Shown: piece by piece, positions 1-5,573 of the stretch
Layout: each line of letters opens with the position of its first letter
Numbering within the stretch: the first letter of the stretch is position 1
From: Deltaproteobacteria bacterium
Lineage (GTDB): Bacteria; Desulfobacterota; Syntrophia; Syntrophales; Smithellaceae
Length of the DNA: 10,313 bases
Assembly: GCA_009668925.1 (NCBI GenBank)
Contig: SBEK01000142.1
Location: forward strand, 1 to 10,313
Direction of reading: 5' to 3'
Position numbers and translations under genes: made by a program
The notes under the pieces: generated by a model
Database searches by the model: none
What the model saw: the letters and a program-made list of their open reading frames with translations, nothing else
What the model was told of the DNA's origin: nothing

Positions 1-617
1 CGGATGGTCCCAATATGCTCAAGCAGTCCAGACAGCTGGGGATTACACTGCCGCTTGCCAATATCTTCATTGATGAGCCTAATTTTTTGCATGAAGTCGG
101 CGTCGAGGGAACAAAAGGCCTGGTCATTATTACCCCGTACGGCACGAGCCACCCCTTCTTCAAAACGCCGGAGATGATCAAATACCACAAAACCTGGAAT
201 GACCAGTGGAAGAATAAATGGAAGACGGCGCCTTACAACAGCCGGCTTTTCGAGCATGGGACGGAAAACACCAATTCCTGGGTGATGCATACCTATTGGC
301 TCTTGAGCGTCATCGAACGGGCGAAGAGCACGGATGCGGAAAAAATCATCAAGACGTGGGAGGGCGACACCTACCGCACCGTGACGGGAAAAGTGCTGAA
401 GATGCGGGCCTGCGATCACAAGACGATCCAGGATCTCAGTGTCAGCGAATACGTGCCGCCGGAACAGCAGAAGATATCCTATAATATACCTCCCTATTAC
501 TGGTTTAAGGGGACTTCCCTCTATGGTCCGATGTTCAGAATACCCGCAGAAAAGATTCTGCCCTGGATGGATCCGAAACTGGATCGCTGCAAAGGAAAGA
601 ACGGCTGGGGAGAGTGA
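1..617 (+). CDS. ABC transporter substrate-binding protein, LivK type (3' part)
   Basis: The reading frame is open from base 3 (first complete codon) to TGA at 615-617, giving the last 204 residues; the start lies left of the window. It resembles the C-terminal lobe of periplasmic ligand-binding proteins of the branched-chain amino acid family (Peripla_BP_6). Family-like features are the opening GPNMLKQSRQLGI (pick a target, reach a variant), the aromatic-rich ITPYGTSHPFF, and the late GKVLKMRACDHKTIQDL segment, which matches the usual strand before the C-terminus. Such proteins capture a ligand in the periplasm and deliver it to LivHMGF-type permeases. In Desulfobacterota many paralogues bind aromatic or aliphatic carboxylates rather than amino acids, and the ligand cannot be read from this fragment. 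The signal peptide and N-lobe are outside the window. The gene is followed by a strong terminator, so it is probably the last of its operon. Confidence 0.85.
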   Translation, partial: DGPNMLKQSRQLGITLPLANIFIDEPNFLHEVGVEGTKGLVIITPYGTSHPFFKTPEMIKYHKTWNDQWKNKWKTAPYNSRLFEHGTENTNSWVMHTYWLLSVIERAKSTDAEKIIKTWEGDTYRTVTGKVLKMRACDHKTIQDLSVSEYVPPEQQKISYNIPPYYWFKGTSLYGPMFRIPAEKILPWMDPKLDRCKGKNGWGE

Positions 618-664
618 GCGGTCGTCCGGCGTGAACGCAATTTCACGTCAATGAACACATGAAC

Positions 665-708
665 AAATGATCCCTCTAATCGCTCAGATTTGAGGGATCA
701 TTTTTTTT
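665..708 (+). terminator. Rho-independent terminator after the binding-protein gene
   Basis: A 12-bp perfect stem (665-676 with 692-703) continues after one T-T mismatch into four more pairs (678-681 with 687-690), closing on the 5-nt loop GCTCA. Eight T residues (701-708) follow directly. It sits 48 bases after the stop codon at 617, so it ends the left-edge operon. Confidence 0.93.
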
Positions 709-820
709 ATTCTCGATGGCAGACAGAAAATATGAACGGTCACATAAAGGTATTTACTCTTGGAGCCGTTCGATTTTCAGTCGTCTTCCCGCCAAATGCC
801 CGGGAACCAGTTCAACTATT

Positions 821-848
821 CCTGGATGCCGGCCTTCGCCGGCATGAC
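821..848. repeat. REP-like dispersed palindrome (hairpin without T-tract)
   Basis: ATGCCGGC (826-833) and GCCGGCAT (838-845) form a perfect 8-bp hairpin with loop CTTC, flanked by CCTGG on the left and GACAG on the right. The CTGGAT-hairpin-ATGAC layout, with a CTTCG-type loop, is the form of short palindromic units scattered through intergenic DNA in many proteobacteria. Here it lies between two genes that end towards each other, a typical place for such units. Only one copy is in the window, so its repeated nature rests on recognition of the pattern. Confidence 0.6.
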
Positions 849-881
849 AGATGTATGTTTAATTATGAGACCGTTAATAAA

Positions 882-2012
882 TCACAACGGTTTTCCGAAA
901 AGCAAATTGAGCATATTGACGATCATCTTCTTTCGGCCCGCTCTCTCGGCGAGGATGGACAGATACAACATCTCCGTGTTCAGCGGAGGCACGGTGCGTT
1001 TGTCTTTCCTGATCAGTCTGGCCGCACCGGGTTTGCAGGTGGTGACGCACAGGCCGCAGCCGATGCAGCGGTCCAAATCCACCCGGAAGATCTTGCCCTC
1101 CGCAGCCAGCGCTTCCATCTGACAGCGTTTCACGCAAACGCCGCATCCCGTGCAGGAGGCCGCGTCGATGCGAGCAAAATAATTTGCGGCAAAGAATCGC
1201 GCGGGCCGGGGGTTTTTCTTGGCGGTGGTCAAAACCCCGCAGCAGCAGCCGCAGCAGATACAGATGACGTTCGGCTTTTTCGAGTTCCCGGGCTGCAGGA
1301 CCATTCCTTTTTTTTCGGCCATGTCCAGGAGCGCGAGGCACTCATCTTGGGATATCCGCCGGGCGCGGCCGCGGGCCGTGTAGCCGGTTTCCCCGATGAG
1401 CACGCAGACCTCATAGTTGTCTGTCTGACGGCAGGGCTTTCCGATCAGGGCTTCACCCTGCTTGCAGACGCAGTTGGCCACATACAGTGGCTCCCGGGTG
1501 TGCGTGATGAAATGCCGCATGTTGTCGTACGTGTCGACAATGTATTCGGGCAGAATGGCCGCCAGGTGCGGGCTGGTGCGCAGCTGGGGCAGGGACGAAC
1601 GGAAGAATTCCGCGCCGAAGCCCTCATCGAAGTAGCGATGCATCATGTCCACAAGTTGGGGGGTGAGGTCGTCGACGTGGTATTCAAACATGCCGATGGC
1701 CAGCATGGCGATGCCGTACCGCGGTGACGGGGCGCTCTCCGACCGGCGGATGACGCCTTTTCGGAACATGCCATCAAGCAGCACGTTCATGTCGTCGCGC
1801 GAATAGTCAATCGCAAATTGTTTATGGAGTCTTTTGCGGATGGCATCGACGCCCGTGGACCGAAGCGACAGACAAAGAGCAATCTGGGCCTCATGAGGCG
1901 TGAAGAAATATTTCAGGATGTCGATCTCCACGCCGCTTTTGGTCGCGGGGTATCCGATCGGCAACCGGTCTAATTGAATCTGAAGCTGCCTGTAAACGTG
2001 ATCGTCCGCCAT
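882..2012 (-). CDS. Winged-helix/Cys-rich protein with two ferredoxin-type [4Fe-4S] motifs
   Basis: 376 residues. Residues about 38-95 are helical and resemble a winged-helix domain. Residues 181-258 form a Cys-rich block: CVC at 181-183, Cys194, Cys203, and the dense CICCGCCC at 251-258. The C-terminus carries two complete CxxCxxCxxxC motifs (Cys287/290/293/297 and Cys316/319/322/326), which should bind two [4Fe-4S] clusters. No signal peptide or membrane helix is visible, so it is probably cytoplasmic. I recognise the architecture as one found in anaerobic Desulfobacterota, usually annotated only as a 4Fe-4S binding protein. Electron transfer or redox sensing is inference. The ATG at 2012-2010 is preceded by GGGAG eleven bases upstream, an acceptable but weak ribosome site. 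The gene stands alone, divergent from the acyl-CoA synthetase at 2194. Confidence 0.85.
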   Translation of the reverse strand: MADDHVYRQLQIQLDRLPIGYPATKSGVEIDILKYFFTPHEAQIALCLSLRSTGVDAIRKRLHKQFAIDYSRDDMNVLLDGMFRKGVIRRSESAPSPRYGIAMLAIGMFEYHVDDLTPQLVDMMHRYFDEGFGAEFFRSSLPQLRTSPHLAAILPEYIVDTYDNMRHFITHTREPLYVANCVCKQGEALIGKPCRQTDNYEVCVLIGETGYTARGRARRISQDECLALLDMAEKKGMVLQPGNSKKPNVICICCGCCCGVLTTAKKNPRPARFFAANYFARIDAASCTGCGVCVKRCQMEALAAEGKIFRVDLDRCIGCGLCVTTCKPGAARLIRKDKRTVPPLNTEMLYLSILAERAGRKKMIVNMLNLLFGKPL

Positions 2013-2071
2013 TCGTGATGCTGCTCCCGGCAGCCGGAGGACATCCGGCGCCCTTGGTGATAGATGTTACG

Positions 2072-2098
2072 ATTATCGGAAAGCACGCCGCTTGTCCA
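2072..2098 (-). promoter_or_regulatory. Candidate promoter for the Fe-S protein gene
   Basis: On the minus strand, TGGACA (2098-2093) is followed 15 bases later by GATAAT (2077-2072), a 5/6 match to the -10 consensus. The spacer is short, which lowers confidence. Transcription would start near 2065 and leave a leader of about 53 bases before the ATG at 2012. Confidence 0.3.
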
Positions 2099-2125
2099 CC
2101 GTCAATTTGAGCTCAGTTTCAGTCA

Positions 2126-2154
2126 TTGACGGCCGGCGTCCATTTGCGTATTTT
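2126..2154 (+). promoter_or_regulatory. Candidate sigma-70-type promoter of the long-chain acyl-CoA synthetase
   Basis: TTGACG (2126-2131), a 17-base spacer and TATTTT (2149-2154) make a good vegetative-type promoter with a start site near 2161. The short inverted repeat GACG-N5-CGTC (2128-2140) overlaps the -35 and could be a repressor site; that is inference only. The promoter favours translation starting at ATG 2194 over the more upstream in-frame TTG (2092), which would precede the promoter, or ATG 2164, which would be almost leaderless. Confidence 0.5.
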
Positions 2155-2177
2155 ACTGAAACAATGGAATCAGCATT

Positions 2178-2182
2178 AAAGG
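2178..2182 (+). promoter_or_regulatory. Ribosome binding site supporting the ATG at 2194
   Basis: AAAGG lies 11 bases before ATG 2194. The spacing is long and the match modest, but the alternative starts at 2092 and 2164 have no better site. Confidence 0.35.
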
Positions 2183-2193
2183 TATCAAAAGCG

Positions 2194-3966
2194 ATGAAGG
2201 AAGCAAAACCCTTATATGATCCGCCGACGGTCCCGGGGATCTTCATGCAGCAGGCGCGCCGCTTCGGCGACAGGACGTTGTCGCTCATCAAAATGAACGG
2301 CGTCTGGAAATCCATATCCTGGAGGCAGACGCAGGAGAAGCTTTCCGCAGGCGTGATGGGGCTTGCGGCTCTGGGGCTGAAAAAAGGGGAGCCCGTGGGA
2401 ATCATCTGCCGCACGCGCCGGGAATGGAGCGAGGCGGATGTGTCCATTCTTGCCGCGGGCGGGGTGACGGTCGGCATTTACCCGCAGGCGAGTCTTTGGG
2501 AAATGACCCATGTGGTCTCGGACAGCGGCCTCAACATCTGTTTTGTGGAAGACGAAGCGCTCCTGGACAGGCTTCTGGTTGTTGGGGCCAAAACCGGTCT
2601 GCCCCGAAAAATGATTCTCATTGACCCGCCGGTTCGGCCGCTTGCGCCCGGGGTGATCACGAACGATGCCTTCATTGCCGCGGGGCGCAAAGCCCATGCC
2701 GCGGACCCGGAGCGGTTCGAAGCCATCTGGCGGTCCGTCCGTCCGGAAGATCTGGCGACGATTGCCTACACCTCCGGAACAACGGGACCGCCCAAAGGGG
2801 CCATGATCACCCACGCCAATCTTTACGACACCGTCATCAATGCCACCAAGATGCACCATTACGAAGAAAGCGACTTCGGAATCGCTTTTCTGCCGCTCAC
2901 CCATATGCTTCAGAGGATGAGCGTGTATGCGGCGATGCACCTTGGCGTTACCGGCGCTTATGCCGAAAGCATCGATAAACTCGTGGATAATTTTCAGGAG
3001 CTCCGTCCCACCATTCAGGTCAGTGTGCCCCAGATTTTTGAACGGATCTACAACCGGGTTCAGAAGCTCCTGGATTCGGGATCGCCTCTCCGGCGCCGCA
3101 TCTTCCGCTGGGCCATGGAGGTGGGCGGGCAGTCGGCGCCCTACCGCCGGGAAAACAGATCGCTGCCGCCGCTCCTGGCCGGAAAGTATTGGATCGCTCA
3201 CCGTCTGGTCTTCCGGAAGATTCACGATATCTTCGGAGGAAGGGTCAAATACCTTTTGTGCGGCGGAGCGCCCATGCCGCTGTACCTTCTGGAATTTTTC
3301 TATGCGGCGGGTCTGTTGATTCTGGAGGGATACGGATTGACGGAAACTGTGGCGCCGGCGGCGGTAAACCGCGCGGAGCGCTTCAAGTTCGGGACGGTGG
3401 GGCAGCTGATTCCGGGGATGGAGGCATCCTTTGCCCCCGACGGCGAATTGCTGCTCCGGGGCCGGGGGCTTTTCCGCGGCTACTACAAGGACCCCGAAGC
3501 AACGGCTGCGGCGATCGACGCCGCCGGCTGGTTTCATACCGGTGACATCGGCATGCTGGATGATGAAGGCTTTCTCACGATCACCGACCGCAAGAAAGAT
3601 CTGATTGTTACAGCGGGCGGCAAGAACATCGCCCCCCAGAACATCGAAAACATGATCCGGACGCTGCCGCTCATCAGCCAGGTGATGGTTTACGGTGACC
3701 GTCGCAAGCATCTGACGGCGTTGATTACATTGAATGGCGAGGAACTGGATAATTTTTCCGGGCGGGAGAAAGCGCATCAGGCCGTCTCCGATCATGTGCA
3801 GGCTGTCAACAGCCGCCTGGCGCCTTATGAACAAATCAAGCGCTTCACGATTCTCCCCGGCGATTTTACGGAGGAACAGGGGGAACTGACCCCAACGCTC
3901 AAGCTCCGCCGCCGCGAAATTGTCAAGCATTACGGCGATGTGATCGATGATCTTTACAGCAGCTGA
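2194..3966 (+). CDS. Long-chain acyl-CoA synthetase (AMP-forming, FadD15-like)
   Basis: 590 residues from ATG 2194. It activates a fatty acid to acyl-AMP and then acyl-CoA in the cytoplasm or at the inner face of the membrane. All hallmarks of the ANL adenylate-forming superfamily are present: the P-loop YTSGTTGPPKG (192-202), EGYGLTE (378-384), HTGD with the ribose-binding Asp451, hinge TDRKKD (464-469), GGKNI (475-479) and the catalytic lysine K570 in LTPTLKLRR. That C-terminal form, and the VPGIFMQQARRFGD opening, point to the long-chain group rather than acetyl-CoA synthetases. The frame stays open upstream to a TTG at 2092, but that extension would cover a promoter and lies outside the usual family start, so 2194 is preferred. 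The gene is monocistronic by context: divergent on the left, convergent on the right, with a terminator just after the stop. Chain-length preference cannot be read from the sequence. Confidence 0.93.
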   Translation: MKEAKPLYDPPTVPGIFMQQARRFGDRTLSLIKMNGVWKSISWRQTQEKLSAGVMGLAALGLKKGEPVGIICRTRREWSEADVSILAAGGVTVGIYPQASLWEMTHVVSDSGLNICFVEDEALLDRLLVVGAKTGLPRKMILIDPPVRPLAPGVITNDAFIAAGRKAHAADPERFEAIWRSVRPEDLATIAYTSGTTGPPKGAMITHANLYDTVINATKMHHYEESDFGIAFLPLTHMLQRMSVYAAMHLGVTGAYAESIDKLVDNFQELRPTIQVSVPQIFERIYNRVQKLLDSGSPLRRRIFRWAMEVGGQSAPYRRENRSLPPLLAGKYWIAHRLVFRKIHDIFGGRVKYLLCGGAPMPLYLLEFFYAAGLLILEGYGLTETVAPAAVNRAERFKFGTVGQLIPGMEASFAPDGELLLRGRGLFRGYYKDPEATAAAIDAAGWFHTGDIGMLDDEGFLTITDRKKDLIVTAGGKNIAPQNIENMIRTLPLISQVMVYGDRRKHLTALITLNGEELDNFSGREKAHQAVSDHVQAVNSRLAPYEQIKRFTILPGDFTEEQGELTPTLKLRRREIVKHYGDVIDDLYSS

Positions 3967-3968
3967 AA

Positions 3969-4007
3969 ACGGCGCTCCGGCTGAGAAAAGCCTGGGAGCC
4001 GTCTTTT
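3969..4007. terminator. Bidirectional intrinsic terminator between convergent genes
   Basis: Three paired blocks, ACGG/CCGT, CTCC/GGAG and GGCT/AGCC (3969-3982 with 3989-4002), are separated by 2-base bulges and close on the loop GAGAAA. TTTT follows on the plus strand (4004-4007) and TTTT also follows on the minus strand (complement of 3965-3968). It lies between stops at 3966 (plus) and 4019 (minus) and probably serves both genes. The bulges and short T-runs make it moderate in strength. Confidence 0.6.
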
Positions 4008-4018
4008 AGGCAATATTC

Positions 4019-4657
4019 TCATTTTGCGGCGTTATCCGGTGAGATCTTCTTTGCGAATTTTTCAATTTCATTTCCAGCTTCTTTCAGCCCCCGGCTGACG
4101 TCGTCGGCAACGACGCGCCCCTTCTTCTTGAGCTTCTGGGACAGCTCATCAGACTTTACCAAAACGTCGTTGGTTGCTTTTTCAACTTTCTGACCGGCCC
4201 AGGCGAAACTCTTTTCCAGATTCTTTCCCGCCGATTCCAGCGCCGCCCCGGTTTTGGCGGACTGCTTTTTGGCCCACGATTCCGTGGATGCGACATGGTC
4301 ATTGGCGGCCAGAGCGAGATAAGCGCGGGCAAAAGCATCTTCCATTTTCTTTTCAGAGGTCACGGCGCCTTTTTTCATGTCGTCGGCTAATTGGTCCAGT
4401 TCTTTGGCCGATGTCGTCAAACCTTCTTTTCCCTTGGCCGTGGCCTTGTCCGCCTGAGCCTTCATGTAGGCCGCGCCTTTTTTAATGTGCTTCGCGGCGG
4501 CGTCCAGGTTCTTTTGCAGGTACTCCTGTTTGGCCTTTTGAAACGTCTGCTCGATGGATGAGGAAGCGTCCGAACCCGCAACGGCCGCCCCGGAAAGAAC
4601 TGAGGCGCAAAGCAGCGCAAAAACGACGACGGCGAAAATACGCTGTACATGGTGCAT
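4019..4657 (-). CDS. Exported, highly helical protein of unknown function
   Basis: 212 residues from ATG 4657. The N-terminus is a clear Sec signal peptide: HHVQR, a hydrophobic core from about residue 7 to 25, then AVA, giving probable cleavage after Ala27. The only Cys in the core (Cys17, after ALL) does not make a lipobox, so a soluble periplasmic product is expected. The mature part is rich in Ala, Lys, Glu and Ser with no Cys, and should be almost all amphipathic helix or coiled coil. No catalytic motif is visible. The frame extends 29 codons upstream to an ATG at 4744, but a perfect AAGGAG seven bases before ATG 4657 and the signal peptide fix the start. Its pI looks basic because of Lys-rich blocks such as KKKGR. 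It may be a stress or envelope-associated helical protein; the function is unknown to me. Confidence 0.8.
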   Translation of the reverse strand: MHHVQRIFAVVVFALLCASVLSGAAVAGSDASSSIEQTFQKAKQEYLQKNLDAAAKHIKKGAAYMKAQADKATAKGKEGLTTSAKELDQLADDMKKGAVTSEKKMEDAFARAYLALAANDHVASTESWAKKQSAKTGAALESAGKNLEKSFAWAGQKVEKATNDVLVKSDELSQKLKKKGRVVADDVSRGLKEAGNEIEKFAKKISPDNAAK

Positions 4658-4664
4658 AGTAAAT

Positions 4665-4670
4665 CTCCTT
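4665..4670 (-). promoter_or_regulatory. Strong ribosome binding site fixing the start at 4657
   Basis: The minus strand reads AAGGAG, then seven bases, then ATG. It decides between the start at 4657 (signal peptide at the N-terminus) and the in-frame upstream ATG at 4744. Confidence 0.85.
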
Positions 4671-4692
4671 TCCTGATATTCAACGACTGATG

Positions 4693-4723
4693 ATAATCTG
4701 TCTATGCTCCGGAAGTTTGTCAA
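4693..4723 (-). promoter_or_regulatory. Candidate promoter of the exported helical protein
   Basis: On the minus strand there is a perfect -35 TTGACA (4723-4718) and a 4/6 -10 GATTAT (4698-4693), separated by 19 bases. The spacing is wider than ideal. It would start transcription close to 4686, about 29 bases before the ATG, which agrees with the short-start choice. Confidence 0.4.
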
Positions 4724-4844
4724 CGGCGCTTTCTTTTCCTTCATTTTCCCATCGTAGGATTATTGATCAAGATGTGTTATAGCCATTGCGCCGATTTATC
4801 CGCCCCGGCCTTTTGTGGATAAGACGCACCCTATATTTGCAGCT

Positions 4845-4848
4845 GAGG
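4845..4848 (+). promoter_or_regulatory. Ribosome binding site fixing the start at 4857
   Basis: GAGG lies eight bases (a T-run and A) before ATG 4857. The in-frame GTG at 4815 has no comparable site, so the shorter protein is preferred. Confidence 0.6.
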
Positions 4849-4856
4849 TTTTTTTA

Positions 4857-5156
4857 ATGCAGGAAATTCTGGTTGTCGCGGCAGTTGTTGTGGCGATATT
4901 TTTGCTTCCCCGCCTCTTCGGGAAGAAATCCGCTCCTGAAACCCCGCCCCCGGGCCGTAGCCTGGCGCCGCCGCCTCTGACAGGAAGGATCCGCCTGGCC
5001 ATCCTGATCACGGTTTTATGGGTCGCCGGTTGGGCTGCCGTATTGAAACCCTGGGAAGGGAATAGATTTCTGTTTATTTGCCTGACGCTGGGACCCATCC
5101 TCCTCATCTGGGGCGGCGTCTGGGTCTGGTTTGGATTCAGGAAATACAGGCGCTGA
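4857..5156 (+). CDS. Small three-helix inner-membrane protein, unknown function
   Basis: 99 residues from ATG 4857. Three hydrophobic helices can be seen: residues 3-18 (ILVVAAVVVAIFLLP), 46-63 (LAILITVLWVAGWAAVL) and 71-93 (FLFICLTLGPILLIWGGVWV). A Pro-rich cytosolic or periplasmic linker (about 28-41) separates the first two, and a basic tail FRKYRR ends the protein, which suggests a cytoplasmic C-terminus. No conserved catalytic or metal-binding residues are obvious. The gene stands alone, divergent from the exported helical protein at 4657, and the AT-rich gap follows it. It is probably real: coding-like GC and third-position use, a ribosome site, and hydrophobic segments too regular for chance. 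A GTG start at 4815 would add 14 residues. I do not recognise the family. Confidence 0.65.
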   Translation: MQEILVVAAVVVAIFLLPRLFGKKSAPETPPPGRSLAPPPLTGRIRLAILITVLWVAGWAAVLKPWEGNRFLFICLTLGPILLIWGGVWVWFGFRKYRR

Positions 5157-5283
5157 GCCCTTCACATACGGTAACAGACAAGCTCCATCCTGCGGTCATT
5201 TCTGCTTTTTTCCGGAATTATTTTTTGCTTATCACGTCTGCCGCGGAAGTTTCAAAAAAGCCTGACCGCCGGTCGTTATTTTG

Positions 5284-5312
5284 TTGACTTTTCGGTTCAT
5301 CTTGCATACACT
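5284..5312 (+). promoter_or_regulatory. Candidate promoter with long leader for the AlkK-like ligase
   Basis: TTGACT (5284-5289), a 17-base spacer and TACACT (5307-5312) match the sigma-70 pattern at 5/6 and 4/6. Transcription would start near 5319, leaving a leader of about 255 bases before ATG 5574. The palindrome at 5264-5274 sits ten bases upstream of the -35. A nearer promoter is possible but I could not find a good one. Confidence 0.4.
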
Positions 5313-5340
5313 GTCTTCGAAGCGGGAAACTTGCTTTGGC

Positions 5341-5393
5341 ATAAGCACATGTGTGGAACTGAGTTTTATCATCTTTTTACATCATATGCTTAT
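5341..5393. repeat. Interrupted inverted repeat in the ligase leader region
   Basis: ATAAGCACATG (5341-5351) and CATATGCTTAT (5383-5393) are inverted copies matching at 10 of 11 positions, 31 bases apart (half-site centres 42 bases apart, about four helical turns). It could be a two-site operator or a leader hairpin. Confidence 0.5.
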
Positions 5394-5573
5394 TCCTAAA
5401 CAAGTCGCCCGGAGCTTCTTGTGCAGATTATGTTTTAGATTTCATGAATTACCAGGCAGTTGATGGTTAGAAAATATTTCTTGGTCATTTGTGTCAGCTA
5501 CACGCTAAGTTAAAGCCATAATTTCCGCAGTGAATGTTTTTCGGACGACTTATTAAAAAATAAGGAGAAGAAT

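Larger units (their letters stand above)
5157..5573. other. 417-base AT-rich intergenic region with palindromes, no convincing gene
   Basis: Short open frames here (5078-5287 and 5281-5463) have unlikely compositions and no ribosome sites. The region holds T-rich runs (about 5203-5226), a perfect palindrome GACCGCCGGTC (5264-5274), a promoter-like pair (5284-5312), an interrupted inverted repeat (5341-5351 with 5383-5393), and the ribosome site of the next gene (AAGGAG at 5562-5567, six bases before ATG 5574). Its base composition is clearly more AT-rich than the flanking genes. Confidence 0.6.

Noticed and set aside
690..1727. 345-codon plus-strand frame running through the terminator and repeat into the Fe-S gene
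   Set aside because: It begins in a terminator stem and overlaps the Cys-motif gene in antisense; its composition is shadow-like.
2083..2098. Sigma-54-like GG...GC element upstream of the Fe-S gene
   Set aside because: The spacing between GG and GC is 11 rather than 10 bases, so it does not fit the -24/-12 promoter.
2212..3930. 572-codon open frame on the minus strand opposite the acyl-CoA synthetase
   Set aside because: It is a GC-driven shadow: the plus strand encodes a complete ligase with all motifs, and the antisense product is Arg/His-rich with no recognisable domain.
4604..4612. Possible lipobox at Cys17 of the exported helical protein
   Set aside because: The residues before Cys are ALL, and Leu at -1 is not accepted; the AVA site at 25-27 fits signal peptidase I better.
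5078..5463. Two short plus-strand frames in the AT-rich gap
   Set aside because: No ribosome sites, overlap with the small membrane gene or with palindromes, and Cys/Phe-rich translations typical of non-coding AT-rich DNA.
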